Source: Proteobacteria bacterium UBA981 (GTDB lineage: Bacteria; Pseudomonadota; Gammaproteobacteria; Ga0077536). Taken from it: a DNA stretch of 64,000 bases. The translations under genes were made by a program, and so were the position numbers. The first letter of the stretch is position 1. Every line of letters begins with the position of its first letter. The notes under the pieces were generated by a model that saw only the letters and a program-made list of their open reading frames with translations, was not told the DNA's origin and did no database searches. Positions 9,363 through 18,500 of the stretch are shown one piece after another. The stretch covers positions 23,892 to 87,891 of the forward strand of contig DBBP01000017.1 of NCBI GenBank assembly GCA_002292285.1, written 5' to 3'.

Positions 9363-10030
9363 GCGGTATTGCAATCACTCAGAATTCGGGTCGTGAACGA
9401 GGGCCGTAAATAAAAACCGCGCGGCAACGTCGCCGCGAGTTCGCCACTTTCGTCGCTCACCGGAACCAGGGCATCACGGTTTGCAGCCTTGGGGCGCACC
9501 TGCAGGTAAGTGCCAGAGCGGGCATCGAGTTCCCCGAATCGTCCGGTCACGATCAATTCCATGTGTTCCTCCCAATCCTCGCGCAATATCTGTTCATCTT
9601 CGTCTGAGGGACTCCATAGACATGCTGCGCCGATTCGTCGAGCATCTATTTTCAGAGTGCGATCGAGTTCGATCGGGACCCACAATACGCGCGCTAATTT
9701 ATGGCGGACGGTCGAGGTGAACCACTGCTCTGCGATCGCGCCACGTGCGGGAATTGTGCAGACATGGGTGGATTCCGCGCATCGTCCACGCCGGTTGACC
9801 GGAACCGTTTTCAATTCGATGCCGAGCGATTCGAAGTCCGGGACGGGACGCGACATCGCAGTAGCGCCGAGGACATGCTCTAGCAAATCGCCAATGACAC
9901 CCTTATGCCCGCTTAGATTTGCGGGTAGGGGGAAGTGATACGCGTTCGCGATCTCGCCCAAGCTCCAACCAGCCAACGCTCCAGCGCGGGACAGTAGTTC
10001 TCGCTCGGATTGGGGCGCTGATTCGCTCAT
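9359..10030 (-). CDS. mutH: DNA mismatch repair endonuclease MutH
   Basis: MutH nicks the unmethylated strand at hemimethylated GATC sites after activation by MutS-MutL. The restriction-enzyme-like active site is intact: Glu51, Asp65 and the E-x-K pair Glu72/Lys74 have the same spacing as in E. coli MutH. At 223 residues it is full length. MutH is confined to gammaproteobacteria, so it supports the taxonomic placement and implies Dam methylation in this organism. It is coupled to dusA downstream and lies 23 nt from map. Confidence 0.95.
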   Translation of the reverse strand: MSESAPQSERELLSRAGALAGWSLGEIANAYHFPLPANLSGHKGVIGDLLEHVLGATAMSRPVPDFESLGIELKTVPVNRRGRCAESTHVCTIPARGAIAEQWFTSTVRHKLARVLWVPIELDRTLKIDARRIGAACLWSPSDEDEQILREDWEEHMELIVTGRFGELDARSGTYLQVRPKAANRDALVPVSDESGELAATLPRGFYLRPSFTTRILSDCNTA

Positions 10031-10053
10031 CGCTGAAATCGCTACCGCAGCGA

Positions 10054-10833
10054 CTATGCCGCTATCTCAAAACTCTCCTCAGCACGCGCGGTAAGTACTT
10101 CATGACCAGTGTCGGTTACCAGCACGGTGTGTTCCCATTGCGCCGAGAGACTGTGGTCCTTCGTTACCACGGTCCATTGATCGCCCAGTAATTTCACATG
10201 CCGCTTGCCGATATTGATCATCGGTTCAATGGTAAAAATCATGCCGGGTGTCAAAACGAGTCCGGTTCCGGGTGTACCGTAATGCAGCACCTGTGGTTCT
10301 TCGTGAAATTCCACGCCGATGCCGTGGCCGCAATACTCTCGTACGACTGAATATTTTCGCGATTCGGCGTGTTGTTGGATGGCGGCACCGATGTCTCCGA
10401 GTCGCACTCCCGGGCGGACCATATCGATACCTAAGCAAAGGCACTCGTACGCCGTATCGACCAGACGCCTGGCCTTGACCGAACCGTTTCCGACAATGAA
10501 CATTTTTGAGGTATCGCCGTGATAGCCGTCTTTTATGACTGTGATATCAACGTTGACGATGTCGCCATCGCGAAGTTTTCTGTCGGCCGGAATCCCGTGG
10601 CACACGACATGGTTTATGGATGTGCATATTGATTTTGGGAAACCGTGGTAGTTCAGGGGCGCCGGTATCGCCTGCTGCGTGTCAACAATGTGCCGGTGGC
10701 ATATATCGTCGAGTTCCGCGGTCGTGATACCTGGCTCAATATGGGTCGCGATCAGCTCCAGAACTTCGGCTGCGAGGTGTCCCGCGACCTTCATTTTGGC
10801 GATTTCGTCTTCAGATTTGATGGTCACGGGCAT
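10054..10833 (-). CDS. map: Type I methionine aminopeptidase
   Basis: Map removes the initiator methionine from nascent proteins with small second residues. The 259-residue protein has the type Ia layout and the conserved metal ligands: Asp in NVDITV, Asp in GDTSK, His in GHGIGVEFHEEP, Glu in EPMI and a C-terminal Glu. It is divergent from rpsB, the standard arrangement in proteobacteria, with the shared 190-nt intergenic region holding the rpsB promoter. Confidence 0.96.
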   Translation of the reverse strand: MPVTIKSEDEIAKMKVAGHLAAEVLELIATHIEPGITTAELDDICHRHIVDTQQAIPAPLNYHGFPKSICTSINHVVCHGIPADRKLRDGDIVNVDITVIKDGYHGDTSKMFIVGNGSVKARRLVDTAYECLCLGIDMVRPGVRLGDIGAAIQQHAESRKYSVVREYCGHGIGVEFHEEPQVLHYGTPGTGLVLTPGMIFTIEPMINIGKRHVKLLGDQWTVVTKDHSLSAQWEHTVLVTDTGHEVLTARAEESFEIAA

Positions 10834-10856
10834 AAAAGGTTACTGCGTCCAAGTCA

Positions 10857-10885
10857 TTGTTGCGATAGAGGTTCCATGGTATAAA
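10857..10885 (+). promoter_or_regulatory. Predicted sigma70 promoter of the rpsB-tsf operon
   Basis: TTGTTG (10857-10862) and TATAAA (10880-10885) are separated by exactly 17 nt, with TGG just before the -10. Transcription would start near 10892 and give a leader of about 130 nt before the rpsB ATG. In enterobacteria S2 represses its own operon through the rpsB leader; the GC-rich inverted segments between 10940 and 10990 could serve a similar role, but I cannot match them to the known motif. Confidence 0.5.
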
Positions 10886-11024
10886 GCGCGCGGCCTTGAG
10901 GCAATCGAAGCTTAATCCAATTACGCACACGTATCGACACACACGCCCGGGTGTCTACCCCTAACCAGGGTTAGATTGGCGTCTGGGATGCGTGGAGGCA
11001 AAACCCGAAAAGGAGCAAAACATA

Positions 11025-11906
11025 ATGAGCGACGTAAGTATGCGTCAGATGCTGGAAGCTGGCGTACATTTTGGCCACCAAACCCGCTACTGGCACCCGA
11101 AGATGGCCCCGTATATTTTCGGGGAACGCAACAAAATCCATATCATCGACCTCGAATCAACCGTGCCGCTATTCGAAGAGGCACGAAATTTTATCGGTCG
11201 AATCGCCTCCAAGCACGGCAAAATCCTGTTTGTCGGGACCAAACGATCGGCCCAAGAGTGCATAGCCGCTGAAGCCGAACGCTGCGGAATGCCCTACGTC
11301 AGCCGGCGTTGGCTGGGTGGGATGCTGACAAACTTCAAGACCGTCAAGCAGTCCATTCGCCGCCTCAAAGAACTTGAGACGATGATCGAGAACGGGGGGC
11401 TGGAGCGGATTTCCAAGAAAGAAGGCCTGAACCTCCGTCGCGAATTGGACAAACTCAATCGTGGACTGGGCGGTATAAAAGACATGGAAAGTCTTCCCGA
11501 TGCACTGTTCATCGTAGATGTCGGTCACGAGCGTATCGCCGTTGCTGAAGCAGTCAAACTCGGGATTCCGATTGTCGCTGTTGTCGACACCAACAATGCA
11601 CCAGACGGTGTTGACTACATCATCCCCGGCAATGATGACGCGATTCGCTCTATCCAGCTATATGTGAAAGCTATGGCTGATGCAGCACTCGACGCCCAAG
11701 CCGCGGTGGCCCATATCGCTGCAGGAAGCAACGACGATTTCGTCGAAGTGGATGAGGTTGCGGTTGCGGCTGCTTCCGCTCCGGAAGTGAGTCCGGAACC
11801 GACGCCGGAAGTCGTCGCTGAGGCTACTCCAGAGGTCGCTGCAGAGTCTGCTCCAGAGGCGGTTGCCTCGGACACGCCTCCGGCAACCCCTAACGCGGCG
11901 GAATAA
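11025..11906 (+). CDS. rpsB: 30S ribosomal protein S2
   Basis: S2 sits at the head-platform junction of the 30S subunit. The start is ATG 11025 behind AAGGAGC, giving the canonical beginning MSDVSMRQMLEAGVHFGHQ. The core (about residues 1-230) is fully conserved. The protein then carries an extra C-terminal tail of about 50 residues made almost only of Ala, Pro, Glu, Val and Ser with a loose PEV/APE repeat. At 293 residues it is about 50 longer than E. coli S2. The tail is acidic and predicted to be disordered. tsf follows after a hairpin. Confidence 0.97.
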   Translation: MSDVSMRQMLEAGVHFGHQTRYWHPKMAPYIFGERNKIHIIDLESTVPLFEEARNFIGRIASKHGKILFVGTKRSAQECIAAEAERCGMPYVSRRWLGGMLTNFKTVKQSIRRLKELETMIENGGLERISKKEGLNLRRELDKLNRGLGGIKDMESLPDALFIVDVGHERIAVAEAVKLGIPIVAVVDTNNAPDGVDYIIPGNDDAIRSIQLYVKAMADAALDAQAAVAHIAAGSNDDFVEVDEVAVAAASAPEVSPEPTPEVVAEATPEVAAESAPEAVASDTPPATPNAAE

Positions 11907-11917
11907 GCGCACTCTTG

Positions 11918-11940
11918 CGATGCGCCGCCCAGGCGCATCG
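11918..11940 (+). terminator. rpsB-tsf intercistronic hairpin (attenuator-like)
   Basis: CGATGCGCC and GGCGCATCG form a perfect 9-bp stem with a 5-nt loop, 11 nt after the rpsB stop and 24 nt before tsf. No T-run follows, so at most partial termination or mRNA end protection is expected. A comparable intercistronic structure lowers tsf relative to rpsB transcripts in E. coli. Confidence 0.6.
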
Positions 11941-11963
11941 ACAGAATTTAAGGATATCTATAC

Positions 11964-12848
11964 ATGGCGATAACAGCCGCGATGGTGAAGGAGCTCCGCG
12001 AAAGATCTGGCGCGGGCATGATGGAATGCAAAAAGGCGCTGGTCGAAACGGATGGCGATATCGAAGGCGCGATCGAGTTTTTGCGCAAAACCGGTGCTGC
12101 CAAAGCGGCTAAAAAAGCTGGGCGCATTGCAACCGAAGGCGCCATCGTCACGGCGATTGGCGATGACGCTGCAGTCATGGTTGAAATAAATTGCGAGACG
12201 GATTTCGCTGCAAACGACGACTACTTCAGGACGTTCGCGCAACTGGTCGCCGACGCTGCCTTGCAACACGCTCCCGCTGATGTAGACGGGCTGAAAGCCG
12301 TCTCGACCGGCGGACCAGAGACCGTCGAGCAATTGCGCACTAACCTGATCGCAAAGATCGGTGAGAACATTGATATTCGTCGCTTCACTCGAGTCGATAC
12401 CGGAACCAATGTCACCGCGTCTTACTTGCATGGCAGGCGGATCGGTGTGTTGGTGACGTTACTCGAGGGTGAGGCTGAATTGGCGCGCGACTTGGCTATG
12501 CACATCGCTGCGAGTAATCCGGTCTGCGTGAGCGAAGATGATGTACCCGCGGAGCTGATGGATAAAGAACGTGCCGTTCATCAGGCTCAGGCGGAGGAAA
12601 GTGGCAAGCCGCCTGAGATCGTCGAGAAAATGGTTGCCGGTCGACTCAAAAAATTCGTCAGCGAAATAGCGCTGACCGGCCAGGCTTACGTAAAAGACCC
12701 TGACATGACAGTCGCGAAATTACTTGCCGATAAATCGGCGTCTGTACAAGGTTTCGTGCGCTTTGAAGTCGGTGAAGGGATCGAAAAGAAGGTAGATAAC
12801 TTCGCTGAAGAAGTTATGGCCCAAGCGCGCAGTGCCAGTAAGGGATAG
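11964..12848 (+). CDS. tsf: Elongation factor Ts
   Basis: EF-Ts exchanges GDP on EF-Tu. The protein is 294 residues with the N-terminal UBA-like domain (AAMVKELRERSGAGMMECKKAL), the two signature segments (LRERSGAGMMECKKAL and INCETDFAAND, whose TDFA motif contacts EF-Tu) and the core subdomains. It lies in the usual rpsB-tsf-pyrH-frr order; pyrH starts 33 nt downstream. Confidence 0.97.
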   Translation: MAITAAMVKELRERSGAGMMECKKALVETDGDIEGAIEFLRKTGAAKAAKKAGRIATEGAIVTAIGDDAAVMVEINCETDFAANDDYFRTFAQLVADAALQHAPADVDGLKAVSTGGPETVEQLRTNLIAKIGENIDIRRFTRVDTGTNVTASYLHGRRIGVLVTLLEGEAELARDLAMHIAASNPVCVSEDDVPAELMDKERAVHQAQAEESGKPPEIVEKMVAGRLKKFVSEIALTGQAYVKDPDMTVAKLLADKSASVQGFVRFEVGEGIEKKVDNFAEEVMAQARSASKG

Positions 12849-12881
12849 CGGTACAGCAGACGCGATTCCTGCGGCGACAAG

Positions 12882-13616
12882 ATGACGGTTAAATCACCCG
12901 TACAGGCCTATTCCCGAGTTCTGATAAAGCTCAGCGGCGAGGCATTGATGGGCGAAGATGAATACGGCATCGCTCCCGCAGTTGTTGATCGCATCGGCAA
13001 TGAAATTCGCGATTTGCGTGACGCTGATGTGGAAGTTGCCATTGTCGTCGGCGGCGGCAATATATTTCGCGGTGCGGGACTCGCAGCTGCCGGAATCGAC
13101 CGTGTTACCGCAGATCAAATGGGCATGCTGGCGACGGTTATCAATGCGCTGGCAATCCAGGACACTCTTGAACGAAAAGGTCTGTTCGCCCGCGTCATGT
13201 CCGCGATAAAAATAAATGAAGTTTGTGAAGATTACATCCGCCGCCGCGCCGTGCGTCACCTTGAGAAAGGACGTGTTGTCGTTTTAGCGGCGGGGACCGG
13301 TAATCCTTTTTTCACAACTGATTCAGCAGCCAGTTTGCGCGCCATCGAGATCGACGCCGGATTGCTCATCAAGGCGACTAAAGTCGATGGTGTTTATTCA
13401 TCAGATCCGACTGAAGACGACGCTGCAGTTCGTTACGACACACTCGATTACGATGACGTCCTGGATCGCAAACTAGGGGTTATGGATGCGACCGCAATCG
13501 TGCTTTGTCGCGAGAATAAAATGCCGTTACGCGTCGTAGACATGAACCAGCCTGGCGCATTCGTTGATGCCGCTCTTGGACACGAAGTAGGGACGCTGGT
13601 GACGGCGTTAAACTGA
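12882..13616 (+). CDS. pyrH: Uridylate kinase PyrH
   Basis: PyrH phosphorylates UMP to UDP and is the hexameric bacterial enzyme of the amino-acid-kinase family, not related to eukaryotic UMP/CMP kinases. Visible motifs are KLSGEALMG for phosphate binding, GGGNIFRG, the UMP-contacting DQMGMLAT segment and ATKVDGVYSSDP. The length of 244 is standard. frr begins 1 nt after its stop codon. Confidence 0.96.
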   Translation: MTVKSPVQAYSRVLIKLSGEALMGEDEYGIAPAVVDRIGNEIRDLRDADVEVAIVVGGGNIFRGAGLAAAGIDRVTADQMGMLATVINALAIQDTLERKGLFARVMSAIKINEVCEDYIRRRAVRHLEKGRVVVLAAGTGNPFFTTDSAASLRAIEIDAGLLIKATKVDGVYSSDPTEDDAAVRYDTLDYDDVLDRKLGVMDATAIVLCRENKMPLRVVDMNQPGAFVDAALGHEVGTLVTALN

Positions 13617-13617
13617 C

Positions 13618-14175
13618 ATGACTGACCAGCTAATTAGTGACGCAAACGTACGCATGGGGAAAAGTGTTGAGTCGTTTCGCAATGACTTGACGCGACTGCG
13701 GACCGGTCGAGCCCATCCCAGCCTGCTTGACCAGGTGATGGTGAACTATTACGGCAATCCAACCCCGCTACCGCAGACCGCAAATGTGAGCGTCGACGAT
13801 GCAAGAACGCTGGTCGTGACGGCTTGGGATAAGACCACCGTAGACGCGATTGAGAAAGCGATTCTGGAATCCAATTTAGGCCTGAACCCTAATACTGCGG
13901 GGATGGTTATGCGCATTCCGCTTCCGCCATTGACCGAGGAACGTCGCAAAAAGTTGATTAAGGTCCTCAGGGGTGACGGCGAACAGGCTAAAGTTGCGGT
14001 GCGAAATATTCGGCGCGACGTCATTACCCAGCTCAAGGATATGACGAAGGGTAAAGAGATTTCCGAGGACGATGAACGTCGGGCCAGCGATAAGGCCCAA
14101 AAGATTACCGACGAACACATCAAAGCGATCGACGGTATCGTATCGACCAAAGAGCAGGAGATGCTCGAAGTCTGA
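13618..14175 (+). CDS. frr: Ribosome recycling factor
   Basis: RRF splits post-termination ribosomes with EF-G. The 185-residue length and sequence are canonical: the three-helix bundle is formed by the N-terminal and C-terminal halves (EDDERRASDKAQKITDEHI) around the small domain with NYYGNPTPL. It is essential and directly follows pyrH with a single-nucleotide spacer. Confidence 0.97.
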   Translation: MTDQLISDANVRMGKSVESFRNDLTRLRTGRAHPSLLDQVMVNYYGNPTPLPQTANVSVDDARTLVVTAWDKTTVDAIEKAILESNLGLNPNTAGMVMRIPLPPLTEERRKKLIKVLRGDGEQAKVAVRNIRRDVITQLKDMTKGKEISEDDERRASDKAQKITDEHIKAIDGIVSTKEQEMLEV

Positions 14176-14320
14176 GGCGAGTCGTCTGATGACCCGAATC
14201 GGATTGCAAAGTGGCTAGCATCCGGGGGCAGCGCGTCAATTCGCGGTGTGCGGAAATTGTATCGATTGTGAGTGCCGCTTGTTGCGCGCTTCACGTATCC
14301 CTGTTTTGTGAGGATTGAAT

Positions 14321-15067
14321 ATGTTGCCTCGCCATGTCGCGATCATCATGGATGGGAACGGCCGATGGGCGCGTCAACGTCAGATGCCTCGTATCGCTGG
14401 TCACCGTGCCGGGGTCGAGAATGTTCGCGAGATCGTGCGCTTTTGCGCCGAATCCGGCATCGAAGTTCTAACCCTGTTCGCGTTCAGCAGCGAAAATTGG
14501 CGGCGGCCTCCGAACGAAATAAAACTACTCCTCGATCTGTTTGTTATCGCCATTGAAGAAGAGATTGAGCGCCTTCATGAGGCGGGTGTGCGGCTGCGAA
14601 TCATCGGCGACGATGCACCGTTCCCACCCAAGCTGAAAAAATGCATTGCGGCGGCCGAGGCACGCACCGCGAACAATACCCGCCTCAATTTGGTGATCGC
14701 CGCAAATTACGGCGGGCGCTGGGATTTAACTGAGGCGGTACGAAAGCTCGCGCAGAAAATCGAAAATAATGAGCTATCGACATCAGACATTAGCCCCGAA
14801 CTGATTGCGGAGAATCTCAGTTTGGCTGATCTTCCGGAACCAGACCTATTTATTCGCTCCGGTGGCGAGCAGCGCATCAGCAACTATCTGCTTTGGCAGC
14901 TGGCCTATAGCGAGCTTTATTTCACCGATCGCCTGTGGCCCGATTTTGGAACGGAAGATTTCGAAACCGCCCTGCACAGCTATGCCGCCCGCCAGCGACG
15001 TTTTGGTATGACTGGCGACCAGGTTAGTGGCAAACGCGATACTGTGGCTGGCTCTCAAGCTGAATAA
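14321..15067 (+). CDS. uppS: Undecaprenyl (isoprenyl) diphosphate synthase UppS
   Basis: This cis-prenyltransferase makes the C55 lipid carrier for peptidoglycan and LPS O-antigen. The start is ATG 14321 behind AGGA (14311-14314). Motifs include IIMDGNGRWA with the catalytic Asp, FSSENWRRP, and RSGGEQRISNYLLWQLAYSELYF for substrate and Mg binding. At 248 residues it is full length. It heads the lipid-synthesis part of the cluster, 46 nt before cdsA. Confidence 0.96.
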   Translation: MLPRHVAIIMDGNGRWARQRQMPRIAGHRAGVENVREIVRFCAESGIEVLTLFAFSSENWRRPPNEIKLLLDLFVIAIEEEIERLHEAGVRLRIIGDDAPFPPKLKKCIAAAEARTANNTRLNLVIAANYGGRWDLTEAVRKLAQKIENNELSTSDISPELIAENLSLADLPEPDLFIRSGGEQRISNYLLWQLAYSELYFTDRLWPDFGTEDFETALHSYAARQRRFGMTGDQVSGKRDTVAGSQAE

Positions 15068-15112
15068 GGTCCCTCAATTGCCCTGCCCAAACAGGCGATC
15101 GCTGCAACTTTA

Positions 15113-15928
15113 ATGGCAATTCCCGTTGCCCGACTTGCGACCGGGATTGTGCTGATAGCGCTCGTTCTGGCCTGCCTTTTTTTGTTGCCAAAAGTGGCTG
15201 CTTACAGCCTGTTTCTCGTCTTTCTGACTGTCGCCGCCTATGAATGGTCTGCGCTCGCTGGAATCGTGACGACACCACTGCGCGTTGGATATGCCGGCAC
15301 TGTCGGCGTGGGACTCGCGTTGGGTTGGCAATTCATGCGGTCGCCGTTGTTTGTGGAATTGTTGCTGTTCGGCGGTGCCGTGTGGTGGCTATGCGCAAGC
15401 GCATGGGTCATCGCATTCCAGCTGCGTGGGGGGCCTGTGATTCGCAAGCGGTTTGCGCTCGCCGTGCTGGGTCCAATCGTATTGCTTCCGGCAATGTGTT
15501 CAATCGTCTACTTACTAGAGCGCTCGCCCAACCACGTTGTCGCGGTGCTTGTGCTGGTTTGGAGTATGGATATCTGGGCCTACTTTGGCGGCAGGCGATT
15601 CGGACGCACAGCATTGGCGAGTCGTGTAAGTCCCGGCAAAACACGCGAAGGCCTTGTCATCGCAGCTGTGACTACTGTTGTGCTCGCAGTACTCGGGAAT
15701 ACGCTAGTCTCGCAATACCCGCATCCGACGTGGTTCATACTTATCACGCTGACGATGTTTGCCGCAGTTATCGGTGATCTGTTTGAAAGTTTGCTAAAGC
15801 GAATTCAGGGCGTCAAAGATAGCGGTAGTTTGCTGCCGGGTCACGGGGGAGTACTGGACCGTATCGACAGTATATTGGCCGCTGCGCCCGTGTTCGCACT
15901 GACGTTGCATCTGATGGAGACAAAATGA
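15113..15928 (+). CDS. cdsA: Phosphatidate cytidylyltransferase CdsA
   Basis: CdsA converts phosphatidic acid and CTP to CDP-diacylglycerol in the inner membrane, the branch point of phospholipid synthesis. The 271-residue protein has about seven to eight predicted membrane segments. The cytidylyltransferase signature near the C-terminus (DSGSLLPGHGGVLDRIDS) and the upstream SPGKTREG are intact. Its stop overlaps the dxr start as ATGA. Confidence 0.95.
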   Translation: MAIPVARLATGIVLIALVLACLFLLPKVAAYSLFLVFLTVAAYEWSALAGIVTTPLRVGYAGTVGVGLALGWQFMRSPLFVELLLFGGAVWWLCASAWVIAFQLRGGPVIRKRFALAVLGPIVLLPAMCSIVYLLERSPNHVVAVLVLVWSMDIWAYFGGRRFGRTALASRVSPGKTREGLVIAAVTTVVLAVLGNTLVSQYPHPTWFILITLTMFAAVIGDLFESLLKRIQGVKDSGSLLPGHGGVLDRIDSILAAAPVFALTLHLMETK

Positions 15929-17109
15929 CTATAAGACTGACGATTCTAGGTTCAACCGGCACCATTGGCGTCAACACGCTCGATGTTGTGCAACGGTTGT
16001 CAGGTCAGTTTTCGATATTTGCGCTGACTGCAAATTCCAACGTTGCATCGTTGTTCGAGCAATGCCGCGTATGGCAACCGCGCTACGCCGTGATGGTGGA
16101 AGAGCAAGCTGCGGATGAGCTGAACCAACGCTGTCGAAGTGCCGGCCTCGAGGTCGAAGTTTTGTCTGGCAAGGAGGCGCTGGCGGACGTTGCTGCGCAT
16201 GACGAGACCGACTACGTGATGGCCGGGATTGTCGGCGCGGCGGGACTGCTGCCTAATCTTGCTGCAGCACGTGCCGGTAAGCGCGTGATGCTGGCGAACA
16301 AGGAATCGCTGGTGATGTCGGGACGCTTGTTCATGGATGCCGTACGTGACGCCGGGGCTGTGTTGCTGCCAATAGATAGTGAGCACAACGCCGTGTTCCA
16401 GTGCATGCCGCCGGATTTTTCGCGTGGTCTCAGTTCTTGCGGGGTCGAAAAAATCCTGCTCACAGCATCCGGGGGGCCTTTTCGCACCGTGCCTTTGGAA
16501 ACTCTCGCTCGAGTCACCCCGGATCAGGCCTGCGCTCACCCGAACTGGGTGATGGGGCGTAAAATTTCAGTCGATTCGGCAACCATGATGAATAAAGGAT
16601 TAGAAGTCATCGAGGCGTGTTGGTTGTTTGATACCACGCCAGCGGACATCGAAGTGGTTATCCACCCACAAAGCGTGATTCATTCGATGGTCCAGTATGT
16701 TGATGGTTCGGTTCTTGCCCAGCTCGGTAATCCAGATATGCGAACTCCGATCGCTTACTCGCTGGCTTGGCCAGAGCGCTGTGAATCCGGTGTGGCCCAT
16801 CTCGATTTATTTGAGATTCGCAAACTCGACTTCGAGGAACCTGACTACGATCGTTTTCCGTGCTTACGATTGGCCAAGGACGCGATGGCGCGCGGCGGAA
16901 CGGCGCCGGCCATACTCAATGCCGCGAACGAAGTTGCAGTGGCTGCGTTTCTTGATGAGAAAATCGGCTTCATGGCGATTCCGGAACTCGTCGAAGATAC
17001 GTTGTCGAAGGTAAGTGCGCGCAACGCGGATGAGTTGTCGGTCATATTGGCAGATGACCTGAATGCGCGTGAGCATGCCCAGAAGAAAATCGCTGACGGG
17101 GTTGGTTGA
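15925..17109 (+). CDS. dxr: 1-deoxy-D-xylulose 5-phosphate reductoisomerase Dxr
   Basis: Dxr makes 2-C-methyl-D-erythritol 4-phosphate, the first committed step of the MEP isoprenoid pathway. The NADPH-binding GSTGTIGVNTL lies at the N-terminus. LANKESLVM, the metal-binding IDSEHNAVFQ and NKGLEVIEA are all present. The length of 394 is typical. The protein supplies isoprenyl units for UppS encoded just upstream. Its stop codon shares a base with the rseP start. Confidence 0.97.
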   Translation: MTIRLTILGSTGTIGVNTLDVVQRLSGQFSIFALTANSNVASLFEQCRVWQPRYAVMVEEQAADELNQRCRSAGLEVEVLSGKEALADVAAHDETDYVMAGIVGAAGLLPNLAAARAGKRVMLANKESLVMSGRLFMDAVRDAGAVLLPIDSEHNAVFQCMPPDFSRGLSSCGVEKILLTASGGPFRTVPLETLARVTPDQACAHPNWVMGRKISVDSATMMNKGLEVIEACWLFDTTPADIEVVIHPQSVIHSMVQYVDGSVLAQLGNPDMRTPIAYSLAWPERCESGVAHLDLFEIRKLDFEEPDYDRFPCLRLAKDAMARGGTAPAILNAANEVAVAAFLDEKIGFMAIPELVEDTLSKVSARNADELSVILADDLNAREHAQKKIADGVG

Positions 17110-18464
17110 TGGAGTTACTGCAAACGCTGGTTTCGTTCGTCGTGGCACTTGGCATCCTGGTGACTGTTCACGAGTTCGGTCACTACTGGGTGGCGCGCCG
17201 ATTAGGGGTCAAAATTCTGCGCTTCTCGATTGGCTTCGGAAAATCTATCTGGACACACAAAAGCGGTGAAACAGAATTTACGGTGGCACTAATTCCGCTC
17301 GGTGGATACGTCAAAATGCTCGACGAGCGCGAGGGCGACGTAGCACCCGATGAACAGGATCGCGCGTTTAATCGCAAGCCCCTTGCGACTCGCATCGCCG
17401 TCGTCGCCGCCGGCCCACTGGCCAACTTTGTGCTGGCCTTCGCGGCCTATTGGTTGACGCTTGTTATTGGTATTACCGGGCCGCGTCCCATCGTCGCGAG
17501 CGTCACGCCCGATTCAATCGCGGAGCGGGCCGGGCTGCACCGCGACACGGAAATTCTCAGTGTCGCTGGGCTGCGCACCGAAACCTGGGATGGCGTGTTC
17601 AGAAAATCCCTTGAGGCGATCGTAGACGGCACTTCCATCGAGGTCGTTTTTCAACCGGTCGGAGGCGGCGAGCGACGCGGTTATTTAGACTTCTCGGCTG
17701 TGTCGATTGACGACATCAGCGAAGGGGATTTTCTACACGAAGTCGGCATCGCGCCCAAACGCCCGACTATAGAACCTCGCATTGAGCGGGTGATTAGCGG
17801 AGATCCGGCCGCCACGGCAGGAATTCTGGCAGATGACCTGGTGGTGCGCGTGGACGATGTCGCTATCGAATCGTGGACCGAGTTCGTCAACGCTGTTCGC
17901 GCCAGGCCAGAGGAAACTTTTGAGGTCGTGGTAGTGAGAGACGGCCAGGAGATAAACCTCGCTCTGAAACCTGCAGTAGATCGCAGCTCGGGCTCGCCGA
18001 CCGGGCGCATTGGCGCAGAGGTGCGCGTGCCTGCTGCTATGCCGCCGATTCCGCTTGGAACAGAACGCTACGGGCCGCTCGATGCAATTCCCGGCGCTCT
18101 CGAGCGAACTTGGGGTATGAGTGTTACGACGCTCAAGTTTTTGCGCAAGATGGTGATCGGTGAAGCTTCCGTGCGCAATCTCAGCGGTCCGATCAGTATT
18201 GCCCATTATGCGGGCGAATCTGCTCGTATGGGCGGCGCACGATTTCTTGAATTTCTCGCTCTCGTAAGTGTTAGTCTCGGTATTCTAAATTTGATGCCAA
18301 TTCCGTTGCTCGATGGCGGACACTTGCTGTATTACCTGATAGAATTCGTGACGCGTCGCCCGGTATCTGAAACTGTGCAATTGTACGGTCAGCAAATCGG
18401 GTTGGTGATGTTGTTGAGTCTCATGGGAATTGCTGTGTACAACGATATCTTACGCATCCTGTAA
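17109..18464 (+). CDS. rseP: Site-2 intramembrane zinc metalloprotease RseP
   Basis: RseP cleaves the anti-sigma factor RseA in the membrane, releasing sigma E for the envelope stress response, and also clears signal-peptide remnants. HEFGH (HExxH zinc site) lies at residues 21-25 in the first membrane helix. The second metal motif LMPIPLLDGGH is near residue 398. Two tandem periplasmic PDZ domains lie between. The start is ATG 17109 in TGATG with dxr. The 451-residue length is normal. Confidence 0.96.
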   Translation: MELLQTLVSFVVALGILVTVHEFGHYWVARRLGVKILRFSIGFGKSIWTHKSGETEFTVALIPLGGYVKMLDEREGDVAPDEQDRAFNRKPLATRIAVVAAGPLANFVLAFAAYWLTLVIGITGPRPIVASVTPDSIAERAGLHRDTEILSVAGLRTETWDGVFRKSLEAIVDGTSIEVVFQPVGGGERRGYLDFSAVSIDDISEGDFLHEVGIAPKRPTIEPRIERVISGDPAATAGILADDLVVRVDDVAIESWTEFVNAVRARPEETFEVVVVRDGQEINLALKPAVDRSSGSPTGRIGAEVRVPAAMPPIPLGTERYGPLDAIPGALERTWGMSVTTLKFLRKMVIGEASVRNLSGPISIAHYAGESARMGGARFLEFLALVSVSLGILNLMPIPLLDGGHLLYYLIEFVTRRPVSETVQLYGQQIGLVMLLSLMGIAVYNDILRIL

Positions 18465-18500
18465 ACGCTGGTGACGCACCCTAAATAGCCAATACATTTT

